A program made the translations under genes and the position numbers. Shown here one piece after another: positions 8,757 through 17,239 of a stretch of 64,000 nucleotides of DNA (position 1 is its first letter; the number at the start of each line of letters is the position of its first letter). The notes under the pieces were generated by a model, which was given only the letters and a program-made list of their open reading frames with translations, was not told where the DNA came from and did no database searches. The stretch spans positions 124,001 through 188,000 of the forward strand of contig NZ_SDQE01000004.1 of the NCBI RefSeq assembly GCF_004153455.1, in the 5' to 3' direction. Source of the DNA: Allopusillimonas ginsengisoli (GTDB lineage Bacteria > Pseudomonadota > Gammaproteobacteria > Burkholderiales > Burkholderiaceae_B).

Positions 8757-9356
8757 ATGACTTTCCCCGCATTCTTTAACGCTATCCCCGCCATTATCAT
8801 GCAGGACCCCCTGGCACAGCTGCTTGGCGCTGCAGATGCTGGCCTGATCGAATACACCTACGCCGATACCGTCAAGCTGGCCGGCCACTCATGCCCGACA
8901 GTTGCCGGCGCCTACTTGATGACGACCAAGGCCCTCAAGCGGCTCTACCCGGACCAGCCACCCTTGCGCGGCGGTATCAAGGTTCAGTTTCGCGACAGCC
9001 AAGCCAAGGGCGTAACGGGTGTCATTGCCAACGTGACAAGTTTTATAACCGGCGCCACCACGGACAACGGCTTCAAAGGTATACGTGGCAAGCACGACCG
9101 CCGCAATCTTCTTTTTTTTGATGTCCCCATCCAGGGCGACATCCGCTTTGAACGGCTCGACACCGGCGCGAGCGTGACGGTGAGCTTTGACGCCAGCCAG
9201 GTTCCGTCCGCCCCTGAACTCATGCCATCACTGCTGGCCGCCACCGGCGACAATCCCGATCCCGCCCAGCAGGAACGATTCGCGCAAGCCTGGCAGGATC
9301 GTGTACGGCGCATCTTTGAACAGGCAGACCAGCCAGGGCTTGTGCAGTTCTACTGA
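8757..9356 (+). CDS. FmdE-like protein
   Basis: A 199-residue protein with the FmdE-family signature at YADTVKLAGHSCPTVAGAY (His and Cys in GHSC at about residues 43-46). FmdE was named from the formylmethanofuran dehydrogenase operon of methanogens; in proteobacteria its relatives are uncharacterised and probably bind a metal through the H-x-C motif. No zinc-ribbon Cys pairs are seen at the C-terminus, so this is the single-domain form. The start is uncertain: no clear SD precedes 8757, and an ATG at 8799 is a shorter alternative. The gene ends 8 bases from the stop of the convergent MFS gene. Confidence 0.65.
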   Translation: MTFPAFFNAIPAIIMQDPLAQLLGAADAGLIEYTYADTVKLAGHSCPTVAGAYLMTTKALKRLYPDQPPLRGGIKVQFRDSQAKGVTGVIANVTSFITGATTDNGFKGIRGKHDRRNLLFFDVPIQGDIRFERLDTGASVTVSFDASQVPSAPELMPSLLAATGDNPDPAQQERFAQAWQDRVRRIFEQADQPGLVQFY

Positions 9357-9364
9357 GCGCGCTG

Positions 9365-10486
9365 CTACTCGACAGATCTCGCACACGCAATCGCAGCCCA
9401 GGCCAGCAACAGCGCGGGAACACTGTACAGCCAGAGGGGTGACGCGAAGGGCAACAGCACCCCCGCCAACATCGGCCCTAACCCTGCGCCGATATCGCGC
9501 CAGATAGAACGTGCCGCCAGTGCCTGCACCCGTCCGGGGCCAGGCGTACGGCGTGCAACGATGGGCGCCAGCAAGGGCAGTTGCAGGGAGCGCAAGATGA
9601 CAATCGCTGCCGCGCAACTCCATAGCCAGCCGGCGCCAAATCCTATCAACGCTACCGCTGTCATCAAGGACAGGCACACCAGCAGTTTTTCGGGCCCAAC
9701 TCTATCCGCGAGGCGGCCACCCAGCGGGCTGAGCATGATCTCGCCCAGATAACGCATGGCCAGCAGCGACCCCGCCACCACCACGGCACCGCCAGGCATC
9801 ATGTCTTTGCCCAGATAAGACAGCCCCACGATGAACAGACCGTCCAGCGTCAAGCCTTCAAGAAAGGACCAGGTATCCAGGCTATTGGGAAGCCGTAGCC
9901 CGCGACGGCGCGCAGGCTCCGCGTGCGGTGCGAACGGCAGCGCGCGAGCCGCCAGCAGACCCAGCAACGCAACGGCGGTCAGGAGAAAGAATATTGAGCG
10001 CGGCCCCCAATACTGAGCCATGACCGCCCCCAGCGGCAACGCCAGCACCGGCCCTGCGGCGATATAGGCGCGCGAACGTCCATACCGCCGTGCAGCGCCT
10101 TCGGGCACGATGGTGCCAAGCGCCTGCGTTGACAGATTGAGTGCCGCAAAAGCCAGGCCCCATAACAGGCGCAAAGGCAGCAAGAGCCAGAACCCGGACA
10201 ACAGCGCACAGCCCAGCCCCGACACGGCCGCTGCCGCGACCGCCCAGAGACAGGCAGGCCTATCGCCATGGCGCGCATAGGCTCGCGCCACCCATGTATA
10301 GCCAACGATGCGCACCAGCCGGTTGGCCGCAAGCAGCACCCCAGCCTCTGCCAGGCTTAGGCCGAATTCGGTGTGATACATGGGAAGAAGCAGGTACAGC
10401 AGCGTATCGACAGGCAGCGCCAACCCAAGTGCGATTGCGGAATTGCGGGCGTCGCGATCAGCGCGAAGGGCAGCGGTGGCGATCAT
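9365..10486 (-). CDS. Major facilitator superfamily transporter
   Basis: A 373-residue protein with about 11-12 hydrophobic segments and the MFS loop motif GGRLADRVGPEKL between the central helices. It lies downstream of the ligase/dehydrogenase cluster on the same strand, separated by 149 bases, so it may be a separate unit. In Cupriavidus necator an MFS protein (SauU) imports sulfoacetate beside sauST. This protein is shorter and lacks an obvious resemblance to the anion:cation symporter type of SauU, so that role is not assigned. It could be an exporter of a product or drug. Confidence 0.8.
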   Translation of the reverse strand: MIATAALRADRDARNSAIALGLALPVDTLLYLLLPMYHTEFGLSLAEAGVLLAANRLVRIVGYTWVARAYARHGDRPACLWAVAAAAVSGLGCALLSGFWLLLPLRLLWGLAFAALNLSTQALGTIVPEGAARRYGRSRAYIAAGPVLALPLGAVMAQYWGPRSIFFLLTAVALLGLLAARALPFAPHAEPARRRGLRLPNSLDTWSFLEGLTLDGLFIVGLSYLGKDMMPGGAVVVAGSLLAMRYLGEIMLSPLGGRLADRVGPEKLLVCLSLMTAVALIGFGAGWLWSCAAAIVILRSLQLPLLAPIVARRTPGPGRVQALAARSIWRDIGAGLGPMLAGVLLPFASPLWLYSVPALLLAWAAIACARSVE

Positions 10487-10635
10487 GTATTAACCAGATC
10501 TGATCAAGTAAAAGGCCGGCACTGCCTGCGCCAGTGCACGGAATATCGCCGCAACTGTCCAAGTAATACCAACAAATCAAGCAGGCATTATGCAGGAAGG
10601 CACTACAGCCCGCAATGGCGGCTCCCTGCGTTAGG

Positions 10636-12186
10636 CTACGCTTTTTCTGCCTCCTTGACCGTCCACAAATCAGCCAATTTAAGTCTCTGGACTTTACCTG
10701 ACGGCCCTTTGGGCAACTCATCCACGATGCGTATCTCGCGTGGCGTTTTGTAGCGGCCCAATGCCTCATGGCAATGCGCGAGCAACGCCTGGGCGTCGGC
10801 CTGCGCACCTGGCTTGAGCGTCACGGCCGCGTAGATCTCCTGGCCATAAGCGGGGTCGGGCAACCCGACCGCGGCGGCTTCCAGCACCGCGGCATGGCCG
10901 AGCAGCGCTTCGTCGATTTCGCGGGGGGCAATATTCTCGCCGCCCTTGATGATCAACTCCTTGATACGGCCTGTGATAGTGAAATAGCCTTCCGCATCAC
11001 GATAGCCCAAGTCGCCTGTTCTCAGCCAACCGTCTGTGTCAAAAGCCTTGGCCGTTTCCACGGGATTGTCGAAGTAGCTTTGCATGACGTTGGGTCCGCG
11101 CAATATGACCTCGCCCACTTCGCCATCTTCCACCTGCCCGCCGTCGCGCCCGGCGATGCGGGCTTCCACGCCGCAAGGCAGGCCGGGAGAACCATAGCGC
11201 CGCCCGGCGGGATCCTGCGGATTGCAGAAGATCACCGAAGCGGTTTCGGTCATGCCCATCGCCTCAATGATTGGAATGCCGAAACGGCGCTCGAAGGCCT
11301 GATGATGCTCCACCGGAAGCGGCGCGGACGCCGAACGGCCAAAACGCACGCTGGTATGCGACGCATCGTCAGGATGCGCATCGCCATTGAGCAGGTAAGC
11401 AATAATTGTGGGCACCATGTTCAGCCAGGTGCATTGATAGCGCTCTACCGTTTCCCACCACAGGCTTGCACTGAAGCGCCTTGGCGCCACGATGCTGCCA
11501 CCCGAGACAAACGGCGTCAGCGTAGCGATGACTTGACCATTGATATGGTAGAGCGGCAAGGCGGACAACACTCTATCCGCAGGCCCTAGCCCGTGCCACT
11601 GCGCCACCGAGCGAGCGCCATGCAGCAAATTGGCATGCGTGAGAGGCACACCCTTGGGCGTGCCTGTTGTCCCCGACGTGTACATCAGCAATGCAATATC
11701 GCCTGGTCCAGGAGCCACTGGCGCCACAAGCGGTGCGCCGTCCAGTTCGAACCGGTCCGCGTCCGGATCGATCTCCACGATGTCCGGCGCCCCCTGACTG
11801 CCTGCCAGCTCTGGCAGCACTTTATGCACAGAGGCCGACAGGCTGGCGCACGTCACAACCAGGCGCGCACGGCTATGACGCAAGCAGTGCAGCATCTGCG
11901 CAGGCGTTGCCAATAGATTCAACGGCACAATGACATAGCCGCTGGCCATCGAGGCAAGAAAGATCAGGCTCGCCTGAATGCCGTTGGGCAGCAGCATGGC
12001 AATGCTGTCCCCCGCTTTCAAGCCCCGTCCGGCTGCCCAGCGGGCGAAACGCTCGGTCTGCTGCGCCAGCCCCTGATAACTGAGTCGCTTGTCCGTTTCG
12101 GGTGAGATCAGCAGCAACGCATCGGGCTGGCTTTCTGCGTGGCCCTGCAACAGCGCATGCAATGTGTGAGCAGCGTTTTGCTTCAT
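10636..12186 (-). CDS. sauT: AMP-forming acyl-CoA ligase, probable sulfoacetate-CoA ligase (SauT-like)
   Basis: A 516-residue ANL-superfamily ligase. The P-loop-like motif YTSGTTGTPKG is at about residues 169-179, the adenylate motif GMTE at about 312, TGDLGYRD at about 393, and the hinge and catalytic Lys region (TGRIKELIIKGGENI and GKVQRL) towards the C-terminus. Chemistry is ATP + carboxylate + CoA to acyl-CoA + AMP. The start overlaps the stop of an acylating aldehyde dehydrogenase by 4 bases. A ligase followed by a CoA-acylating reductase is the sauT/sauS arrangement for sulfoacetate, so the substrate is inferred from context. Another small carboxylic acid cannot be excluded. Confidence 0.65.
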   Translation of the reverse strand: MKQNAAHTLHALLQGHAESQPDALLLISPETDKRLSYQGLAQQTERFARWAAGRGLKAGDSIAMLLPNGIQASLIFLASMASGYVIVPLNLLATPAQMLHCLRHSRARLVVTCASLSASVHKVLPELAGSQGAPDIVEIDPDADRFELDGAPLVAPVAPGPGDIALLMYTSGTTGTPKGVPLTHANLLHGARSVAQWHGLGPADRVLSALPLYHINGQVIATLTPFVSGGSIVAPRRFSASLWWETVERYQCTWLNMVPTIIAYLLNGDAHPDDASHTSVRFGRSASAPLPVEHHQAFERRFGIPIIEAMGMTETASVIFCNPQDPAGRRYGSPGLPCGVEARIAGRDGGQVEDGEVGEVILRGPNVMQSYFDNPVETAKAFDTDGWLRTGDLGYRDAEGYFTITGRIKELIIKGGENIAPREIDEALLGHAAVLEAAAVGLPDPAYGQEIYAAVTLKPGAQADAQALLAHCHEALGRYKTPREIRIVDELPKGPSGKVQRLKLADLWTVKEAEKA

Positions 12187-13640
12187 CGCCCGAACCTCTC
12201 AAAGAAAGAACCGAAAATCTGCGCCTCCGCAGGCATGCTGCCCGGTATGGGAAAGGCCACACGCGTGATATTCAAGTACTGCCGGTAATCCATATTGGAT
12301 GAGAAGTTATTGCCGCCCCAGGTGCCGCAGCCCATGGAAAGCGAAAACGGCAGGCCGTTTTCAAAGCTGCCACCTGTCGCCACGGTATGCGGCTGGTTCA
12401 CGATCACGCGCGCCACAGGCAGCACTTCGGCCAAATGCCTGGCGTGCGCGCTGGCCTGCTCAGGGTCAATATGCAGGCCAACCGAATGCCCGGCGCCCTG
12501 AAAGGCATAAATCGCGTTCACGATGCGCACCGCATCCTCACGCCCGCGGCTACGATACATAGTAAGCACGGGCGAGAGCTTTTCGCCAGAAAAAGGATGA
12601 TCCGGCCCGAAGCCATCCTCTTCCACCACCAGCGCCCGGGCCTGAGCAAACGCTGGCCGCTGCAGTCCGACCTGTGCTGCGATCACATCTGCCGATTTGC
12701 CGGTGATCGCGCCGGATAGCCTGCCCTCCGGCCACATTGCAGCCTGCAATGCAGATTTTTCTTCCGCCGTCAGCAGGACGCCGCCCGCCTTGGAGAAGGC
12801 CTCAATAAAACGATCTGCCACGGACTCGTCCACGATCACGCTGTTTTCGGAAGAACAGCTGGTTGCATTGTCGAACGTCTTGGACAACATGATGCGTTCA
12901 GCCGCAGCCGCCAGGTCGGCGCTCGCATCCACGATACTGGCGACATTGCCGGCCCCGACCCCAAAGGCCGGCGTACCGCTCAGGTAGGCTGCGCGCACAT
13001 TGGCCTGGCTTCCAGTGGCCACCACGAGATCCGCCTGCATCATCAACGCATGCGTCAGGGCTTTGGATACCGGCGTCGGCAACATCTGGACCAGACCCTC
13101 GGCCAGACCGCGATCCACACCGATACGTTCCAGCTCGTCGTGAATAAAGCCCAACAGCATTGCGCAGGTACCCACGCCCTTGGGGGACGGCGCCACAATC
13201 ACGGCATTGCGGCACTTCAGGGCGTTGATGATTTTGTTGGCCGGCGTCGCCCCGGGATTGGTCGATGGCGTAATGGCAGCCACCACGCCCACCGGTCGCG
13301 CGAATTCGATCACGCCACGCTCGCTATCTTCCGAGACGACCCCGACCGTCCGGGCTTGCTGCAAATCGCGCAGCAAGCCTAGCGTCTTGCGGTGATTCTT
13401 GGTGATCTTGTCGTCGACATTCCCCAGCCCGGTGTCGCGCACTGCGAGCTCGGCCAGCTTGCGATTACGCTCGGGCTCCATGATGGCCCAGCCGCACGCC
13501 GCGACCAGGTCATCCACCTGGGCTTGCGTATAGTGATCAATGGCCTGTTGAGCCTGGCGAGCGCGCGCTACTAACGCGGCCACCTGCGCCATGGCATCGT
13601 CGTCAGTGCGCAAAGGTAAGTTGGCCGATGGTGTCTGCAT
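12183..13640 (-). CDS. sauS: CoA-acylating aldehyde dehydrogenase, probable sulfoacetaldehyde dehydrogenase (SauS-like)
   Basis: A 485-residue protein of the acylating ALDH group (relatives: EutE, the ALDH half of AdhE, SauS). It has ITPSTNPGATPANKII (about 124-139), GVGAGNV (about 227-233) and catalytic Cys262 in SKTFDNATSCSSENSVIV. Such enzymes interconvert acyl-CoA and aldehyde with NAD(P)H. No microcompartment targeting peptide or shell genes are nearby, which argues against an Eut/Pdu role. With the ligase it would convert sulfoacetate through sulfoacetyl-CoA to sulfoacetaldehyde. AGGAG lies 10 bases before the start. The gene follows the Bug gene by 36 bases. Confidence 0.7.
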   Translation of the reverse strand: MQTPSANLPLRTDDDAMAQVAALVARARQAQQAIDHYTQAQVDDLVAACGWAIMEPERNRKLAELAVRDTGLGNVDDKITKNHRKTLGLLRDLQQARTVGVVSEDSERGVIEFARPVGVVAAITPSTNPGATPANKIINALKCRNAVIVAPSPKGVGTCAMLLGFIHDELERIGVDRGLAEGLVQMLPTPVSKALTHALMMQADLVVATGSQANVRAAYLSGTPAFGVGAGNVASIVDASADLAAAAERIMLSKTFDNATSCSSENSVIVDESVADRFIEAFSKAGGVLLTAEEKSALQAAMWPEGRLSGAITGKSADVIAAQVGLQRPAFAQARALVVEEDGFGPDHPFSGEKLSPVLTMYRSRGREDAVRIVNAIYAFQGAGHSVGLHIDPEQASAHARHLAEVLPVARVIVNQPHTVATGGSFENGLPFSLSMGCGTWGGNNFSSNMDYRQYLNITRVAFPIPGSMPAEAQIFGSFFERFGR

Positions 13641-13676
13641 GATAAAGAAACTCCTATCCAGATGTTCCGGTTGTAT

Positions 13677-14714
13677 TCAATCGAGTTTGATGTTGGCGTC
13701 CTTGGCCAGGGCGACCCATTTGCTGAGCTCGGTGTTCACGACAGACTCCAGCTCCTTCGGTGTGCTGCCGACTGCTTCAGCACCCTGGCCAAGCAGCTTA
13801 TCTTTAATTTCAGGTTTGCTCACAACCACCGAGATGGCTTTGGCCACTTTGTCGATGATGGGCTGCGGCGTATTGCTGGGTACGAACATGGCGTACCATG
13901 AATCGACCTCAAAATCCGGCACGCCCGATTCCTGCATCGTGGGAACGTCCGGAAACAAGGGGCTGCGCCGCACTGTCGATACCGCCAGGGGCTTCAAACG
14001 CCCTGTTTTGACAAAGCCTACGGCAGCAGGAATGGATACCCACAGCAAGGGGATCTGATTGCCCAGCACATCATTGACAGCCGGTCCTCCGCCACGATAA
14101 GGAATGTGCTGCATCTGAACGCCGGTACGCAGGCCAAGGAGTTCGCCCGCTATGTGGCTGGGCGAGCCATTGCCCACTGATCCGTACGACAGTTCGCCTG
14201 GCCTGGACTTGGCTTCTTTGATGAGTTCCTGGACATTATTGACGGCAAATTCGGGATTGGCGACCAGAATCTGCGGCAGCGACGCTACCAGCGACACGGG
14301 AGCGAAGTCTTTGGCTGTGTTGAAACTCAGCTTCTTGTAGATGGCGGGATTGATGGTGTGAGATGACAGCGTAAACAACATCGTATAGCCATCTGGCTCG
14401 GCGCGTGCGACGGCTTCAGTGCCTATCATTCCCGCCGCGCCGCCCCGGTTCTCTATCACAACCGTCTGACCCAACTGCTTGGTGAGATCTTCCTGGATGA
14501 TGCGCGCAATAATATCGGTACCCCCGCCTGGCGGATACGGCACCACCATGCGTATGGGTCGTTCAGGCCAAGCGCTGGAAGCCTGCGCCGCTGGCCCGGC
14601 AGCAACCATCCCCACGGCCATGGCCACGGGCAGGAACATCCTGCGCCAGGGATTCAAACCTCTGAAGGCACTGCCACTATCTGATCCTCGACTGCACAAC
14701 ATGGTAATTGACAT
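13677..14714 (-). CDS. Bug-family (TctC-like) periplasmic binding protein
   Basis: The start at 14714 has AGGAG six bases upstream. The 345-residue precursor carries a signal peptide with a long n-region (about 43 residues, ending near AAQA). Bug hallmarks follow: IRMVVPYPPGGGTDIIAR, ENRGGAAGMIG, GSVGNGSPSH and PYRGGGPAVNDV. It sits between the IclR regulator and the acylating dehydrogenase, so it should bind that pathway's substrate. No tctAB-like permease pair is in this cluster; the nearest is at 943-2903. It may be an orphan receptor that shares a distant permease, which is common in Bordetella relatives. Confidence 0.88.
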   Translation of the reverse strand: MSITMLCSRGSDSGSAFRGLNPWRRMFLPVAMAVGMVAAGPAAQASSAWPERPIRMVVPYPPGGGTDIIARIIQEDLTKQLGQTVVIENRGGAAGMIGTEAVARAEPDGYTMLFTLSSHTINPAIYKKLSFNTAKDFAPVSLVASLPQILVANPEFAVNNVQELIKEAKSRPGELSYGSVGNGSPSHIAGELLGLRTGVQMQHIPYRGGGPAVNDVLGNQIPLLWVSIPAAVGFVKTGRLKPLAVSTVRRSPLFPDVPTMQESGVPDFEVDSWYAMFVPSNTPQPIIDKVAKAISVVVSKPEIKDKLLGQGAEAVGSTPKELESVVNTELSKWVALAKDANIKLD

Positions 14715-14785
14715 CGTTGTCTCCTCGCTGGTGGCGCCGCCTTCCTGGCGGCAGGTAATCAACTCATGGTTACTTCATGCCTTGT

Positions 14786-15595
14786 TCAAACTCGTTGCGT
14801 TAAAAAAGCGGGCACCGGTGCAACCGCGACGTTAGGCCGGTGACCCAGCAGCGCCGACGTCGAGGCGGCAGCCTCGCGCAGCGGCGCAATCAATTCAGGC
14901 AGGCGTTCGGGTGTGGCACGTATGCTGGGCAGGCTAATGCCGAGCGCACCGACTACCTGGCCATGGCCATCGAATACCGGCGCTCCCAGTCCCGAAACGT
15001 CTTCACGCCATTCTCCGCGGTTCAGGGCATAGCCTTGCTGGCGCACCAGCAGGAGATCATCAAGCAACGCATCATGCTTGAGATGGCTGAACGCTGTATA
15101 CGGTTCAAGCGCAGGCAAAGTGTCGCGCAGCCAGCGCAAAGCCTGCGCCTTGTCACCGGGCAAGGCGTGGGCCAGCAATGCCTTACCGCTGGCGACACAC
15201 TGCGCAGGCGCGCGACCACCGATATGCGAATAGGCGGCCACCGGCTGAGGGCTGTCGACCTTGTCCAGATAGACAACCTGGCTTCCATCGCGCACGACCA
15301 GGTGAATGGTTTCCATCGTGCCAGCGGCCAGCTCTGCCATGGCCTGATGGGCAATATGGCGAATATCCAGCATTCCCACCACCTTGGATCCGAGCTCGAA
15401 CAGGCGCAGGCTGGGCTGGTAGCGCGAATCAGGCATTTGCTTTGCATAGCCCAGCGCCACCAGCGTGTTCAGCGTGCGGTGCGCATTACTGGGCACCAAC
15501 GAAAATGCCTTCGCTACTTCCGAGACACTGCAGGGCGCGGCGCGCTCCACAAGAAACTCGAGAACAGACAGGCCTTTGACCAGGGTTTTATCCAT
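14786..15595 (-). CDS. IclR-family transcriptional regulator
   Basis: A 269-residue regulator with an N-terminal winged HTH (LVKGLSVLEFLVERA, SVSEVAKAFSLVPSNAHRTLNTL) and the C-terminal IclR effector domain (MAELAAGTMETIHLVVRDG, VASGKALLAHALPG, GYALNRGEWREDVSGLGAPVF, LGISLPS). It is the first gene of the minus-strand sulfonate-type cluster and is divergent from soxC. A palindrome begins at its start codon. It probably senses a cluster substrate or intermediate and controls both directions; this is inferred from position. Confidence 0.9.
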   Translation of the reverse strand: MDKTLVKGLSVLEFLVERAAPCSVSEVAKAFSLVPSNAHRTLNTLVALGYAKQMPDSRYQPSLRLFELGSKVVGMLDIRHIAHQAMAELAAGTMETIHLVVRDGSQVVYLDKVDSPQPVAAYSHIGGRAPAQCVASGKALLAHALPGDKAQALRWLRDTLPALEPYTAFSHLKHDALLDDLLLVRQQGYALNRGEWREDVSGLGAPVFDGHGQVVGALGISLPSIRATPERLPELIAPLREAAASTSALLGHRPNVAVAPVPAFLTQRV

Positions 15596-15634
15596 ATTCT
15601 AAATATTGGAATGTGATTCTATATTTAGTATAGG
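15594..15634. promoter_or_regulatory. Probable IclR operator overlapping a soxC promoter
   Basis: CTAAATAT (15599-15606) and ATATTTAG (15621-15628) form an 8-bp inverted repeat. Nested inside is GAAT (15609-15612)/ATTC (15616-15619), which recalls the GGAAT/ATTCC half-sites of IclR-family operators. On the plus strand TTGGAA (15606-15611), 17 bases, then TATAGG (15629-15634) could be the -35/-10 of soxC, so a bound regulator would cover the promoter. The rest of the 246-base gap shows nothing further that I can name. Confidence 0.5.
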
Positions 15635-15841
15635 CGTGTTTTAAGCGTGGGTAAAGAAAAATCAAACGCGAGGGTTGGCACCGTTTTCCCGCTCTTGTCC
15701 GCGCCCGTCCGACCCGCTATGATCAAACTTCGCAGGCGCGGGCGACCATCCTCCTTCCCACTCCCCCCTCCATTTGCCTGTAATCCACGTTTTATCGCGC
15801 CTTTCCTGCTATCGACCCGAACACCTCACCGGAGCGGTACA

Positions 15842-17239
15842 ATGAAAAAATCAGCAGATAGCGACGAACTCTCATCCCGCAAATTTGGGCTCAGCCAGTT
15901 GCAAGAGCTGGAAGCCAGGCTTCTTCACCTCGAACAGCGCGACCCGTCCTCTCCTTACTACCGAGGCTCCGATCCCGTCAGCCTGCCACATGGCATGCCA
16001 CCACGCCGGCGCTTCATGTTGGGCGCAATGGCGGCCCTGGGTACTGCCGGCGCACATAGCGCGGCAACCGCAGCCACACCAGGCGCCATCGAGCGAACAG
16101 TTCCGCCCGATGCCACGAAAATCCAGGGGGTGGGTGTCGCTGTGGACGATGGCGGCTACGGGGGGCGATCACAGTTCGAGACCGAGGTGCGCACCCGGTA
16201 CGCCACCAAAACTACCGAATCGTCATGGAGCTTCACGCCCTTGCAAAACAGCATGGGTATCGTCACGCCCTCTGGGCTGCACTATGAGCGTCATCACGGC
16301 GGCATCGCAACCATCGACCCCACCACGCATCAGTTGTATGTACATGGCATGGTCAAGCAGGCAAAAAAGTTTTCGATAGCGCACATCAAGCGCTATCCCA
16401 TGCTGTCCAGGCTCATGTTCATGGAATGCTCGGGCAACGGTTTGACAGAATGGGCCAAGCCCACGCTGAAGACTGTGCAAGGAACACATGGGCTGACCTC
16501 TACATCCGAGTGGGTGGGGGTTCCGCTATCGACCATCTTAAATGAGGTCGGCCTGCGCCCGGGTGCCAAATGGCTGCTGGCCGAGGGCGGCGATGCTGCC
16601 GTCATGACACGCAGCATACCGATAGAGAAAGCCATGAAAGACTGCCTCCTGGCCTACGGCCAGAATGGCGAGGCGATCAGGCCTGAGCAAGGCTATCCGC
16701 TGCGCCTCATGGTGCCAGGCTATGAAGGCAATATGGCAATCAAGTGGTTGCGCCGGCTCGAAATTTCAGACACCCCTTTCATGACGCGCGAAGAAACGTC
16801 TAAATACACAGACTTGATGCCGGACGGCACCGCATTGCAGTTCTCCTTTCTGATGGAAGCCAAGTCCGTCATCACCTATCCATCAGGCGAGATGCTGCTG
16901 CAGGAACCCGGTTTCTATGAGATCTCCGGACTCGCCTGGTCGGGTAGAGGCACCATAAAGCGTGTCGAAGTTTCAGTGGATGGCGGAAAAAATTGGCGCG
17001 ATGCGATCTTGCACGACCCTGTGCTGCCTATCTGTCATACACGATTCACCTTGCCGTGGGAGTGGAGCGGCCAAGAAGCGATACTGCAAAGCCGATGTAC
17101 CGATGAAACCGGCTACGTACAACCCACCATCAAGCAACTGGCGGACGAGCGCGGCTTGTCATCGGTCTATCATCTGAACGGCATTCAAAGCTGGAAAGTT
17201 GCAGCGAGCGGGGAGGTGTCAAATGTACATCACTACTAA
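15842..17239 (+). CDS. soxC: Sulfite dehydrogenase molybdopterin subunit (SoxC-like)
   Basis: The start at 15842 has GGAG seven bases upstream; in-frame codons reaching to 15647 lack support. The 465-residue precursor has a hydrophilic leader of about 50 residues, then a Tat signal RRRFMLG (residues 55-61), so it is exported folded with molybdenum cofactor. The sulfite-oxidase fold shows Moco-ligating Cys196 in FMECSGNGLTEW, and a C-terminal Mo-co dimerisation domain (GTIKRVEVSVDGGKNW). SoxC with SoxD oxidises sulfane or sulfite sulfur in the periplasm. It is divergent from a ligase/acylating dehydrogenase cluster, so the likely role is disposal of sulfite released from an organosulfonate. 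The gene overlaps the cytochrome gene by 17 bases. Confidence 0.85.
   Translation: MKKSADSDELSSRKFGLSQLQELEARLLHLEQRDPSSPYYRGSDPVSLPHGMPPRRRFMLGAMAALGTAGAHSAATAATPGAIERTVPPDATKIQGVGVAVDDGGYGGRSQFETEVRTRYATKTTESSWSFTPLQNSMGIVTPSGLHYERHHGGIATIDPTTHQLYVHGMVKQAKKFSIAHIKRYPMLSRLMFMECSGNGLTEWAKPTLKTVQGTHGLTSTSEWVGVPLSTILNEVGLRPGAKWLLAEGGDAAVMTRSIPIEKAMKDCLLAYGQNGEAIRPEQGYPLRLMVPGYEGNMAIKWLRRLEISDTPFMTREETSKYTDLMPDGTALQFSFLMEAKSVITYPSGEMLLQEPGFYEISGLAWSGRGTIKRVEVSVDGGKNWRDAILHDPVLPICHTRFTLPWEWSGQEAILQSRCTDETGYVQPTIKQLADERGLSSVYHLNGIQSWKVAASGEVSNVHHY

Noticed and set aside
9365-10486. MFS gene as SauU, the sulfoacetate importer
   Set aside because: It is 373 residues and does not show the anion:cation symporter features that I associate with SauU. 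It is also separated from sauT by 149 bases. Only a generic MFS call is supported.
15647-15841. N-terminal extension of the soxC reading frame by 65 codons
   Set aside because: The extension contains the promoter and lies before a good SD and ATG at 15842. The Tat signal is already preceded by a 50-residue leader from that start.
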